A DNA stretch of 64,000 bases from Porphyrobacter sp. LM 6 (GTDB taxonomy: Bacteria; Pseudomonadota; Alphaproteobacteria; Sphingomonadales; Sphingomonadaceae), in the NCBI RefSeq assembly GCF_001720465.1, contig NZ_CP017113.1, positions 2,852,001 to 2,916,000 on the forward strand, written 5' to 3'. The translations under genes were made by a program, and so were the position numbers. The notes under the pieces were generated by a model. It saw only the letters and a list, made by a program, of their open reading frames with translations, was not told where the DNA came from and ran no database searches. Within the stretch, counting starts at the first letter, position 1, and each line of letters starts with the position of its first letter. Below are positions 27,792-35,044 of this stretch, piece after piece.

Positions 27792-28796
27792 CTAGTGGCC
27801 TGCGCTGCGCGGCGGCTCGGGCCGGAAGCGCCAGACGCGCATTGCCACGCCCACTTTCTCGACCCGCTCGACCGAAGGCACCGCGAGCACGCCGCCGAGC
27901 GAGGCATTCTCGCCCGCCCACAGCCGCTCCCATGCTCTTGCAGCTTCGCCCCGCGTGGCATGACCGCCAAGTTCGCCGATGATCCTCAGCAGCGTTTCGA
28001 TGGCGATCACCCGCGGCACGTTGGCGCAATAGGTGAACCCGAGCCCGCCGTGCGCGTCGGGATCGCGCATCACCATCTCGTGCCAATCGAGCTCGGCATA
28101 CCAGCTGAGCGCCTGCCAGCCCTCGGCCAGATTGGCAGCGCTCGCGGCCAGCTGCACCGGGTCGAGCCAGTCGGCCTCTGCCAGCGCTTGCCGAATGCGG
28201 ACGCGATCGAAATCGGCATTGGCGTTGGAAGGGTCGTATGCGGGGGTGATCCCCGCTGCGGCGACGACCTCGGCCAGCTCGACCCTGCGCCAGCCGAGCA
28301 GGGGGCGCAGCAGAATGGTCTCGCTGTCCTCGATCGTCGAACGGCTTCGGACACCCGCCAGTCCCGCCAGCCCGCTGCCACGATTGAGCCGCATCAGCAG
28401 GGTCTCGGCCTGATCATCGGCATGGTGCGCGGTTGCGACTGCTCCCAGCCCTTGCGCGCGCGCCCACTGCGCCAATGCGGCGTAACGGGCCTCACGCGCC
28501 CGCGCTTGCACATTGCCGGGCGCCACCTTGACCGTGATCGGGGTGAAGGGAATGCCGCGCTCTCCCGACACCCGTTCTACCAGCGCAACCTCGCCGGCAG
28601 CCTCGGGGCGCAGACCGTGATCGATGCTGGCGACGGCGATCCGCCCCGGCATCGCGGCATGGGCCAGCAAGAGCAGCGCGAGACTGTCAGGCCCGCCCGA
28701 TACCGCCAGCCCGAGCGAGCCGGAGCGTTCGTCCTCCGGCCACACCGCCGCAAGATCGGCGGCGAAGCGCGCGGCGGGTTCAAGACCCTGTTTCAT
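27792..28796 (-). CDS. tilS: tRNA(Ile)-lysidine synthase TilS
   Basis: The 334-residue enzyme modifies the wobble cytidine of the AUA-reading tRNA-Ile to lysidine. The PP-loop ATP motif SGGPDS is at residues 33-38, and TAHHADDQAETLLMRLNRGSG follows. It lacks the extended C-terminal domains of the E. coli enzyme, which is common in alphaproteobacteria. The first codons, ATG AAA CAG GGT CTT, lie inside the left end of the inverted-repeat element at 28783-29050, so the element may supply its start codon and leader. Confidence 0.9.
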   Translation of the reverse strand: MKQGLEPAARFAADLAAVWPEDERSGSLGLAVSGGPDSLALLLLAHAAMPGRIAVASIDHGLRPEAAGEVALVERVSGERGIPFTPITVKVAPGNVQARAREARYAALAQWARAQGLGAVATAHHADDQAETLLMRLNRGSGLAGLAGVRSRSTIEDSETILLRPLLGWRRVELAEVVAAAGITPAYDPSNANADFDRVRIRQALAEADWLDPVQLAASAANLAEGWQALSWYAELDWHEMVMRDPDAHGGLGFTYCANVPRVIAIETLLRIIGELGGHATRGEAARAWERLWAGENASLGGVLAVPSVERVEKVGVAMRVWRFRPEPPRSAGH

Positions 28797-29050
28797 TTAG
28801 GTGGAAGCATTGGCACGGAGCCGATTTTGGCTCGGCGCGAGGCGCGAGGAGGGAGCGATGCTTGCCCATCGTGACCGACGAGCAACGTGGCGCTGGGCCA
28901 AAATCGGCCCGCCCCTCCGGGGTCGTGTCAGAAGACCCGCTGGCTTCGTCGCGGCACTTGCAGGGGCAACCAGCCCCTGCTGCGCGCCACTCCTGTCCAG
29001 CGGGTCTTCTGACACGATGCGAATGTTTCCACCTAATTGAAACAGGGTCT
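28783..29050. repeat. Nested inverted-repeat element between cpoB and tilS
   Basis: This 268-base non-coding unit is bounded by 32-base imperfect inverted ends (28783-28814 and 29019-29050; core AGACCCTGTTTCA, three or so mismatches). Inside are three more inverted pairs. One is 19 bases with two mismatches (28820-28838 with 28890-28908, core GCCGATTTTGGC). One is a perfect 20 bases (28924-28943 with 28997-29016, core TCAGAAGACCCGC). The last is a compact GCAGGGGC/GCCCCTGC hairpin (28960-28980). The left end contains the tilS start codon and the right end touches the cpoB stop codon. No reading frame in it looks real. It behaves like a MITE or composite REP element, or a structured leader RNA. 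Confidence 0.8.
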
Positions 29051-30107
29051 AGTTGCACGTCACCTTGGCGCGGTTGGCCTGATAATCGCTGGCGAGACGC
29101 CCGGATGCGACCAGCGGATAGGTCTCAGCAAATTCGGCTAGCGCGATACAGGCACGCTTGGTATCCTTCAGCGCGATCATCGAGACGCCCAGATAGAGCA
29201 GGCTGTCCGGCGCGCGGTCACCGCTCTTGTTGGCCTGATAGTTCTTGAGGAACCACTGCGCCGCCTCTTTGGGCATGTTGTCGTCAAGGAACGCGCGGCC
29301 AAGCAGGTTGCGGCCGAAGCTGATCCGTGCGTGATTGGGATACTGCTCGACGAACTTGGTCAGCTGCTGGCGCGCTTCGGGATAGAAGCCCGCGTTCCAC
29401 AGGCGGAAACCATAGGAATATTCGTCATCACCCGCGTCCGCCGTCTGCGGCTTGGCGATTGCCTGCACGGCGGCAAGCCGGGTTGCACTGGGCGCGGCGG
29501 TGATGGTGACAGGCGGCGTGGCGGCAGGTGTTGACGGCGGCGGCGCAGTCGTCACCGGTGCGGTGCCGGTCACAGCGCGCACGACCGGCGGCGGAGCCTG
29601 CGTGGTGGGAGGCGGTGTGATGGCGAAGGTCGTGGTCGTCGTCGCCGGCGGCAGGCTGGCTGTGGTGCTCGGAGCCGGAGTCGGGGCCAGGCCGGCAGGA
29701 ACCATCGGGGCACCAGCCGCCGTTTCGAGTGCAGCGAGCCGCCGCTCCATCAGTGCAAGAGCATTGGCCTGCTCTTCCGAACGCGCGGTGAGCGCCTGGA
29801 GCTGGGCTTCGAGCGCATCGAGGCGGACGAGGATATCGGTCACCGCCGTTGTCGAAGGCGTGCTGACAGCAGGCGCGGCGGTGGTTGCGGGCGTGCTGCC
29901 GGGCGTGATCTGCGGCTCGAAGAAGCGCCCGTCGCCGCCCGGGAAGACCTTGCGCTGGAGTGCGCGGATCTCGGATTCGATCTTGCGGATGCGCGCTTCG
30001 GCGGCGGTATCCTGCGCGATCGCAGGAGGCGCGGCGGTCACGGTCACGGCGGCAGCGAGCGCTATGCCGGCAAATCGAAGAGGAAGGATCCGGAGGGCGG
30101 TGGTCAT
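29049..30107 (-). CDS. cpoB: CpoB/YbgF-like periplasmic cell-division coordinator
   Basis: The 352-residue exported protein has a signal peptide ending APPAIAQ and two coiled-coil stretches (ARIRKIESEIRALQRKVF; ILVRLDALEAQLQALTARSE). A long proline/threonine-rich linker leads to a C-terminal TPR domain starting near YSYGFRLWNAGFYPEARQ. In E. coli CpoB couples peptidoglycan synthesis to the Tol-Pal system during division. Tol-Pal genes are not in the window. The stop codon abuts the inverted-repeat element, and tilS follows on the same strand. Confidence 0.85.
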   Translation of the reverse strand: MTTALRILPLRFAGIALAAAVTVTAAPPAIAQDTAAEARIRKIESEIRALQRKVFPGGDGRFFEPQITPGSTPATTAAPAVSTPSTTAVTDILVRLDALEAQLQALTARSEEQANALALMERRLAALETAAGAPMVPAGLAPTPAPSTTASLPPATTTTTFAITPPPTTQAPPPVVRAVTGTAPVTTAPPPSTPAATPPVTITAAPSATRLAAVQAIAKPQTADAGDDEYSYGFRLWNAGFYPEARQQLTKFVEQYPNHARISFGRNLLGRAFLDDNMPKEAAQWFLKNYQANKSGDRAPDSLLYLGVSMIALKDTKRACIALAEFAETYPLVASGRLASDYQANRAKVTCN

Positions 30108-30226
30108 GGCTCGTCAGGCTCCCTGGCAATGGTCGCGCCGGTTTGTCGCAGCGCACATGAACGTGAGGCGAATCCCTGCTCCCTCGCATGACTCAAGTCG
30201 AGAGCGGCAAGCCCCTAATCAACTGG

Positions 30227-30247
30227 AAAAAGCGCGCAGGCCGCGCT
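30227..30247 (-). terminator. Rho-independent-type terminator of rodZ
   Basis: Read on the minus strand, a short GC stem with arms AGCGCG and CGCGCT around a five-base loop is followed directly by TTTTT. It overlaps the last bases of the rodZ stop codon, so rodZ transcripts probably end here before cpoB. Confidence 0.6.
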
Positions 30248-31215
30248 CAATTGGTGATGCGGTCGGCTCCGGCAGGCGCCGACGTTTCGGTCGGCGCAGG
30301 TGCCTGATCGGCTGCGGGAGCTGCCGAAGGCACCGGAGCGGGTGCGGCAGAAGTGCTGTTACGGCGGACAGCAGCGCGCGTTGCAGTCGGCACTGGCGAG
30401 TTCGTCACAGCCGGCGTGGGAGCCGCAGTCCGTGCGACCAGCGCAGCCGCCGAGACCGAGGCTCCGGCTATTGTCACCGGTTGGTCCGCTAAGCCCGGCA
30501 CCACCTGCCCGCCGATGGTGATGACCAGCGCATCGGGCCTCCCGGTATTGATACGCGGATCGGCCGCCGTAGCAGGAACCGTGACGCTCTCGCCGCGCTT
30601 GAGGGCGCGTTCGAACAACCGCTCGCCGCCTTCTTCATAAAGCCGCAGCCAGACCCCGTCCTCGGTGGCGGTCAGCACGACCGGGCCGGCAGGAACCGCA
30701 GCGGTTGCCGCCGGGCTGGGCGCGGCAGCAGTGGTCGGGGTCGGTGCGGGCTTGGGAGCGAGCAGCGAGCCGGGTTCGGTCCCGGCGCCGAAATAGCTGT
30801 TGTAGAAGGCAAAAGCGCCGACCGCCAGGATCAGCGCGGCAAGCGCGCCAGCCCAGGCGACACCGCTCGACGGCAGGCGCGCCGGATCGCCCGGCTCCAT
30901 CCCGGAGGTGGGAATGACGCGCTGCATCGAGCCATTGGCCAGTTCACCGCGCACCGCATCGGTGATCGCAGCCTCGTCCAGCCCCACAGCCTTGGCATAG
31001 GTGCGCGAGAAACCGATGGCATAGGCGCGCGAGGGCAAAGCTTCAAAATTGCCGCTTTCGATCGCCTGGAGATGGCGCAGCGGGATGCGCGTTTCAGCCG
31101 CAATATGTTCGAGATCAAGACGGCGCGTTTCGCGCGCGGCGCGCAGCCGCCCGCCCACTCCGGCAAGGGGCATCTCTTGCGCTGCTCCGGCGCTGCTTTC
31201 GTCTTCGCTATTCAT
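30247..31215 (-). CDS. rodZ: RodZ-like cytoskeletal membrane protein with helix-turn-helix domain
   Basis: The 322-residue protein has an N-terminal Cro-type helix-turn-helix (residues 17-90, LRAARETRRLDLEHIAAETRIP) and a single transmembrane segment at about 119-138. A proline/alanine-rich linker and a C-terminal DUF4115-type periplasmic domain (WLRLYEEGGERLFERALKRGE) follow. RodZ links MreB to the elongation machinery. The start at 31215 is chosen because GGAG lies eight bases upstream; the longer frame adds 21 unconserved residues. A hairpin with a T-tract ends the gene. Confidence 0.85.
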   Translation of the reverse strand: MNSEDESSAGAAQEMPLAGVGGRLRAARETRRLDLEHIAAETRIPLRHLQAIESGNFEALPSRAYAIGFSRTYAKAVGLDEAAITDAVRGELANGSMQRVIPTSGMEPGDPARLPSSGVAWAGALAALILAVGAFAFYNSYFGAGTEPGSLLAPKPAPTPTTAAAPSPAATAAVPAGPVVLTATEDGVWLRLYEEGGERLFERALKRGESVTVPATAADPRINTGRPDALVITIGGQVVPGLADQPVTIAGASVSAAALVARTAAPTPAVTNSPVPTATRAAVRRNSTSAAPAPVPSAAPAADQAPAPTETSAPAGADRITN

Positions 31216-31361
31216 GACCCGGCTCCGCCCCTTGTAACGGGGCTTTTGTGTTGGCGTGAGCGCATTTTGCTCTTGCATTCAAGTCGACTGCCGAGGGCAT
31301 CACTGTCAAGCGCCCTGCGTTCCTTGCGACGCATGGCGAACACAGTCAGCCGCATTCGCCA

Positions 31362-33638
31362 TCAATCATATTCGATTTCGCGTGCATCGGCCCAGGCCGA
31401 CAGTTCGGCCCGCAGGTTGCGACCCGGCTCGGCCAGCCACGCGGTCATTGCTGCCGTAAGTTCGGCCAGATCAACCTTGCGCACCAGTTCCTTGATCGGC
31501 CCGACCGCAGCCGGGGTGATCGAGAGGCGCCGATAGCCGATGCCCAGCAGCGCCAAGGCCTCAAGCCGCCGCCCGCCCATCTCGCCACACACGCCGATAT
31601 CGACGCCGCTGCCGATGCTGTTCTGTATGACACGTCGCAGGAACCGGAGGATCGACGGGCTGAGCCAGTCGTAACGCTCGGCCAGTTTCGGATTGGCCCG
31701 GTCAGCCGCAAACAGGAACTGCGTGAGATCATTGGTGCCGATCGACAGGAACGACAGCTTGGGCAGCAGCAGATCGAGCACTTCGGCAAGCGCTGGCACT
31801 TCCAGCATCGCGCCGAAATGGATGCGCTCGGGCAGCAGCTTCTTCTGCCCGCGCAAATGGGCGAGTTGTTCGTCGAACACCGCCTTGGCCGCATCGAACT
31901 CCCACGGCTCGGACACCATCGGGAACATGACATAGAGCGAGCGCCCCGCCGCCGCTTCGAGCAGCGAACGCGCCTGGATCTTCATCAACCCTTCGCGTTC
32001 GAGCGCGAGGCGCAGCGCACGCCAGCCCATCGCCGGATTTTCATCCTGCGCCGCAATCTCGCTGGCGAGGTAGGGCACCGACTTGTCGCCGCCGATATCG
32101 ACAGTTCGGAAGATCACCGGCTTGTCGCCCGCCGCGTCGAGCACATCACGATAGAGCCGCGTCTGGCGTTCGCGCTGCGGCAGGGTGGCCGACACGAGGA
32201 ACTGGAACTCGGTGCGGAACAGGCCCACGCCGTCCGCGCCGGTCATGGCGAGCGCGCTCATATCGTCGCGCAGGCCCGCGTTCATCATCACCTGAATGCG
32301 CGTGCCGCAGCGGGTGAAAGGTTCGACATCTCTCAGCGCCGCATAGACCGCCTGCTTCTCGCGGCTCTTGGCAAAGCGCGCCTGGAACGCATCGGCGACC
32401 TGCGGCAGCGGCCGCACGATGGCGCTGCCCGCGGTGGCATCGAGCAGGATCTCGTCGCCTTCCCGTACCGTGGTCCGCACGCCCTTGGCCCGCCCGATCA
32501 CCGGCACGTTCATGGCGCGGGCAACGATCACGACGTGCGCGGTGAGCGAGCCTTCTTCGAGGATCACGCCCTTCAGGCGGCGCTTGTCGTATTCGAGCAA
32601 TTCCGCCGGGCCGAGGTTGCGCGCGATCAGGATGGTATCGCGGCGCAGGCCTTGCGACGCCGCCGTTCCGACCTGCCCGGCGACGATGCGGAGCAGGCGG
32701 TTTGCGAGGTCTTCCAGATCGTGCATCCGGTCGGCGAGCAACGGATCGTCGATCTCGCGCATCCGCATCCGGGTGTGCTGCTGCACGCGCTCGATCGCGG
32801 CTTCGGCGGTCAAACCGCTATCGATCGCCTCGTTGATCCGGCGCGACCAGCCTTCGTCATAGGCGAACATCTTGTAGGTCTCGAGCACCTCCTCGTGCTC
32901 GCCCCCCACGCCGAATTCCGCCTGACTGGCGAGCGTGTCGATCTGTTCGCGCATCCGGTCAAAGGCGCGGTAGACCCGCTGGCGTTCGGCCTCAATGTCA
33001 TCGGCCATGACCTGCGTGATTTCGACACGCGGCTGGTGGTAGACGGCGTATCCGGCCGCCAGACCTTTGACGAGGGTCAGCCCGGCGAGGGTCTGCGGGC
33101 CGGTCTGCTCCTGCGTCAGCCCGCGCGCTTCTTCCTCGTCGACCAGTTCGGCATTGGAGATCAGTTCACTGAGGACCATCGCGGTGGTCTGCAGCGCCTC
33201 GATCTCGACCTCTTCGTAACGGCGCGGCTCGACATGCTGGACGCACAGCACGCCGACCGCGCGCTCGCGGTAGACGATCGGCACTCCGGCGAAGGAGTGG
33301 AACTTTTCCTCGCCGGTTTCGGGGCGATACTGGAAGTCGGGATGCGCCTTGGCCTCGGCGAGGTTGAGCGTCTCGACCTTCTGCGCGATCGCGCCGGTCA
33401 GCCCTTCGCCGATCGCCATGCGGGTAACGTGGACCGCGCTCTGGTTGAGGCCGCGGGTGGCGAACAGCTCGAGCATGCCTTCGCGCAGAAGGTAGATCGA
33501 GCACACTTCGCTCGACAGGCATTCGCCGATAATCTCGACCACCTGATCGAGCTTGCCCTGCGCGTGCAGGCGCGATGCCATGACCTCGGTCAGGCGTGTC
33601 AGGATCTGGCGGGCGGCAGCAGCAGCGGTCATCACCAT
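31362..33638 (-). CDS. ptsP: PEP-protein phosphotransferase PtsP (EI-Ntr)
   Basis: The 758-residue protein has an N-terminal GAF domain (about residues 20-165), the EI N-terminal domain, the swivelling phosphohistidine domain (LTAHVVIVARAMNVPVIG) and the PEP-binding TIM barrel, with GVCGEMGG near the C-terminus. It is the first enzyme of the nitrogen phosphotransferase system, passing phosphate from PEP to NPr and then EIIA-Ntr in response to nitrogen status, with glutamine sensed by GAF. The start is either 33638 or the ATG two codons later; neither has a close ribosome-binding site. No NPr or EIIA gene is in the window. Confidence 0.95.
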   Translation of the reverse strand: MVMTAAAAARQILTRLTEVMASRLHAQGKLDQVVEIIGECLSSEVCSIYLLREGMLELFATRGLNQSAVHVTRMAIGEGLTGAIAQKVETLNLAEAKAHPDFQYRPETGEEKFHSFAGVPIVYRERAVGVLCVQHVEPRRYEEVEIEALQTTAMVLSELISNAELVDEEEARGLTQEQTGPQTLAGLTLVKGLAAGYAVYHQPRVEITQVMADDIEAERQRVYRAFDRMREQIDTLASQAEFGVGGEHEEVLETYKMFAYDEGWSRRINEAIDSGLTAEAAIERVQQHTRMRMREIDDPLLADRMHDLEDLANRLLRIVAGQVGTAASQGLRRDTILIARNLGPAELLEYDKRRLKGVILEEGSLTAHVVIVARAMNVPVIGRAKGVRTTVREGDEILLDATAGSAIVRPLPQVADAFQARFAKSREKQAVYAALRDVEPFTRCGTRIQVMMNAGLRDDMSALAMTGADGVGLFRTEFQFLVSATLPQRERQTRLYRDVLDAAGDKPVIFRTVDIGGDKSVPYLASEIAAQDENPAMGWRALRLALEREGLMKIQARSLLEAAAGRSLYVMFPMVSEPWEFDAAKAVFDEQLAHLRGQKKLLPERIHFGAMLEVPALAEVLDLLLPKLSFLSIGTNDLTQFLFAADRANPKLAERYDWLSPSILRFLRRVIQNSIGSGVDIGVCGEMGGRRLEALALLGIGYRRLSITPAAVGPIKELVRKVDLAELTAAMTAWLAEPGRNLRAELSAWADAREIEYD

Positions 33639-33713
33639 GCGGGTCTATTCACTCCGCACGGCAAATGCAAAAGCGCGAATGACGTAATTCGCTCCGCCGC
33701 CCGGTTGCGGCGA

Positions 33714-33881
33714 TCAGTGACCGGCAATTTCTTCCTTCAACCGCAGCTTCTGCTTCTTGAGCAGCTGGATCGTCGCAGTGTCGGGCACGGGCCTTGCCAT
33801 TTCGTCGCGCAGGCGGGCTTCGATCCCGGCGTGCTTGCTCTGGAGGGCGTGGAGGTGGGAAGACACTGCGGTCGATGCCAT
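33714..33881 (-). CDS. Small DUF465 (YdcH-like) protein
   Basis: This 55-residue gene encodes MASTAVSSHLHALQSKHAGI, continues with EARLRDEMARPVPDTATI, and ends LLKKQKLRLKEEIAGH. The pattern HxxLexrH, then LKkqKLrLKdei, is diagnostic for DUF465/YdcH-like coiled-coil proteins. An AGGAGAA ribosome-binding site lies seven bases before the ATG, and the frame is clean. Function is unknown. A second DUF465 gene is divergent from it, starting 251 bases away. Confidence 0.85.
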   Translation of the reverse strand: MASTAVSSHLHALQSKHAGIEARLRDEMARPVPDTATIQLLKKQKLRLKEEIAGH

Positions 33882-34132
33882 ATTGCGTTCTCCTGTCGTG
33901 CGCGGGGATGCCCGCGGAAACAGCGACTCGGCAACGGGGCGGCCGGGCCGCTGGGTTCAATCAAACCACATGCAGCATGGAATGCAATGGCCTGATGAAG
34001 TGTGAATCGCCGCCTTCGTCTTTTCCTGCGGTGAACCGATTGCGGGAAAGATATTCAAGCCACCTTACCGAATCGGCCAGGAACGCGTAGCGCGACGGGG
34101 CATTGCGGAATCCGAAGGGGACACAGGCACAC
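33882..34132. other. Divergent intergenic region between two DUF465 genes
   Basis: About 250 bases hold the promoters of the two divergent DUF465 genes. I see no further gene, hairpin or clear promoter boxes, only the AGGAGAA site for the leftward gene and a weak GAAGGGG for the rightward one. Confidence 0.4.
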
Positions 34133-34342
34133 ATGACCGAGGAGGAGCTGCGCAAGAAGCTCGAACTGCTCAAGACCGAGCATCGCGACCTCGACGCCGC
34201 GATTGCCGCCTTGACCGAGGCTGCGCGCGGCAGTGCTTCGGCCGACATGCTCCAGATCGCCCGCCTCAAGAAGCGCAAGCTGCGCCTAAAGGACCAGATC
34301 GCGATCATCGAGGACACCCTGCTGCCCGACATTATCGCCTGA
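34133..34342 (+). CDS. Small DUF465 (YdcH-like) protein
   Basis: The 69-residue coiled-coil protein opens MTEEELRKKLELLKTEHRDL and ends with the family signature LKKRKLRLKDQIAIIEDTLLP. I start it at 34133; an ATG ten codons upstream would add MRNPKGTQAH and cannot be excluded. It is a diverged paralogue of the 55-residue DUF465 protein on the opposite strand. The function of the family is unknown. Confidence 0.85.
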   Translation: MTEEELRKKLELLKTEHRDLDAAIAALTEAARGSASADMLQIARLKKRKLRLKDQIAIIEDTLLPDIIA

Positions 34343-34480
34343 CCGCAGGCCCACGCAGTTACCTGTCATGGTTACCGGAAGGCCCGACTGTTCCGGGCCG
34401 GGACGAATTCAAAAATTGCTTGGAAAGTAACCATGACCCAGTGGCGGAGGGGCTGCGGGGGGCGTATTTATCCGCGCACG

Positions 34481-34942
34481 ATGGCCCGAACCACCAACCT
34501 GTCCCGCCCGATTATCGAGGCGCTCTACACCGAAGCCCTTGTGCTTGCTGATGAAGTGCGCGCGGTGTTCACCGCTGGCACGCGCGAGCCTGCGATCGGT
34601 GAGGATGCCTATGTGCGCCTCGCGCTTTCGACCGAGGGGCTCAAGACCACCACCCGCATGATGCACGTGCTGGCATGGCTGCTGAACCAGCGGGCGCTGT
34701 TTTCGGGCGAACTCAGCGAAAATCAGGTGCGTATGCACGGCGCGCTGCCGCCGGACCGGGCGGCGGACGAGAGCCAGCTGGCCCTGCTTGAACCGGAAAC
34801 CCGCGAGCTGATTGCCGATACCGAAAAGCTGCATCGGCGCATTGCCCGGCTGGACGAGGCATGGCGCCAGCATTTCGAGATGGCATCGCCTGCCCGCGCC
34901 TTCCAGGACCGGATCGGCCGCGAACTCGGACGGTTCGGGTAA
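34481..34942 (+). CDS. rcdA: RcdA-like protein (DUF1465), CtrA degradation adaptor family
   Basis: The 153-residue protein belongs to the DUF1465 family, whose Caulobacter member RcdA links the cell-cycle regulator CtrA to ClpXP degradation at the pole. Family segments visible are LYTEALVLADEVRAVF, LALSTEGLKTTTRMMHVLAWLLNQRA and the closing ELIADTEKLHRRIARLDE. The ATG at 34481 gives the usual MARTTNLS opening; a longer frame from 34433 is atypical. A parS-like site follows the stop codon by 16 bases. Cell-cycle function here is by family analogy. Confidence 0.8.
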   Translation: MARTTNLSRPIIEALYTEALVLADEVRAVFTAGTREPAIGEDAYVRLALSTEGLKTTTRMMHVLAWLLNQRALFSGELSENQVRMHGALPPDRAADESQLALLEPETRELIADTEKLHRRIARLDEAWRQHFEMASPARAFQDRIGRELGRFG

Positions 34943-34957
34943 CCACTCGAACACCCC

Positions 34958-34975
34958 ATGTTCCACGTGGAACAT
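34958..34975. promoter_or_regulatory. parS: Perfect parS-like ParB-binding site
   Basis: The 18-base perfect palindrome ATGTTCCACGTGGAACAT contains TGTTCCACGTGGAACA, a close match to the bacterial parS consensus TGTTTCACGTGAAACA with the tolerated T-to-C change in each arm. It lies in the 102-base convergent gap between rcdA and glpK. ParB binding here would mark chromosome-segregation DNA. Confidence 0.8.
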
Positions 34976-34984
34976 CCACGCTTT

Positions 34985-35016
34985 GGGGGTCTAGAGGGGG
35001 TCTAAGGGGGGTCTAG
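34985..35016. repeat. Three G-rich repeats at 11-bp period beside parS
   Basis: Units GGGGGTCTAGA, GGGGGTCTAAG and GGGGGTCTAG start at 34985, 34996 and 35007, an exact 11-base period. The first begins ten bases after the parS core. The same kind of array follows the parS-like site in cheA (51809-51840). Function is unknown. Confidence 0.85.
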
Positions 35017-35044
35017 CGCAGGCTGGATCGGCCCGCACCACCCC

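Noticed and set aside
25337..27970. Long minus-strand reading frame over rimO and the L,D-transpeptidase gene
   Set aside because: It is antisense to two clear genes, has no recognisable domains, and is the kind of open frame that high GC creates.
29044..29052. GGGTCTAG at the right end of the inverted-repeat element as another copy of the parS-linked array
   Set aside because: It is a single unit with no parS-like palindrome nearby and is explained by the repeat end plus the cpoB stop codon.
31818..33995. 725-codon plus-strand frame over ptsP
   Set aside because: It is antisense to ptsP and is biased by the codon structure of that gene; it contains no domain.
34985..35016. The G-rich array as a G-quadruplex
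   Set aside because: It has only three G-runs of five or six, one fewer than a simple intramolecular quadruplex needs, so I do not claim one.
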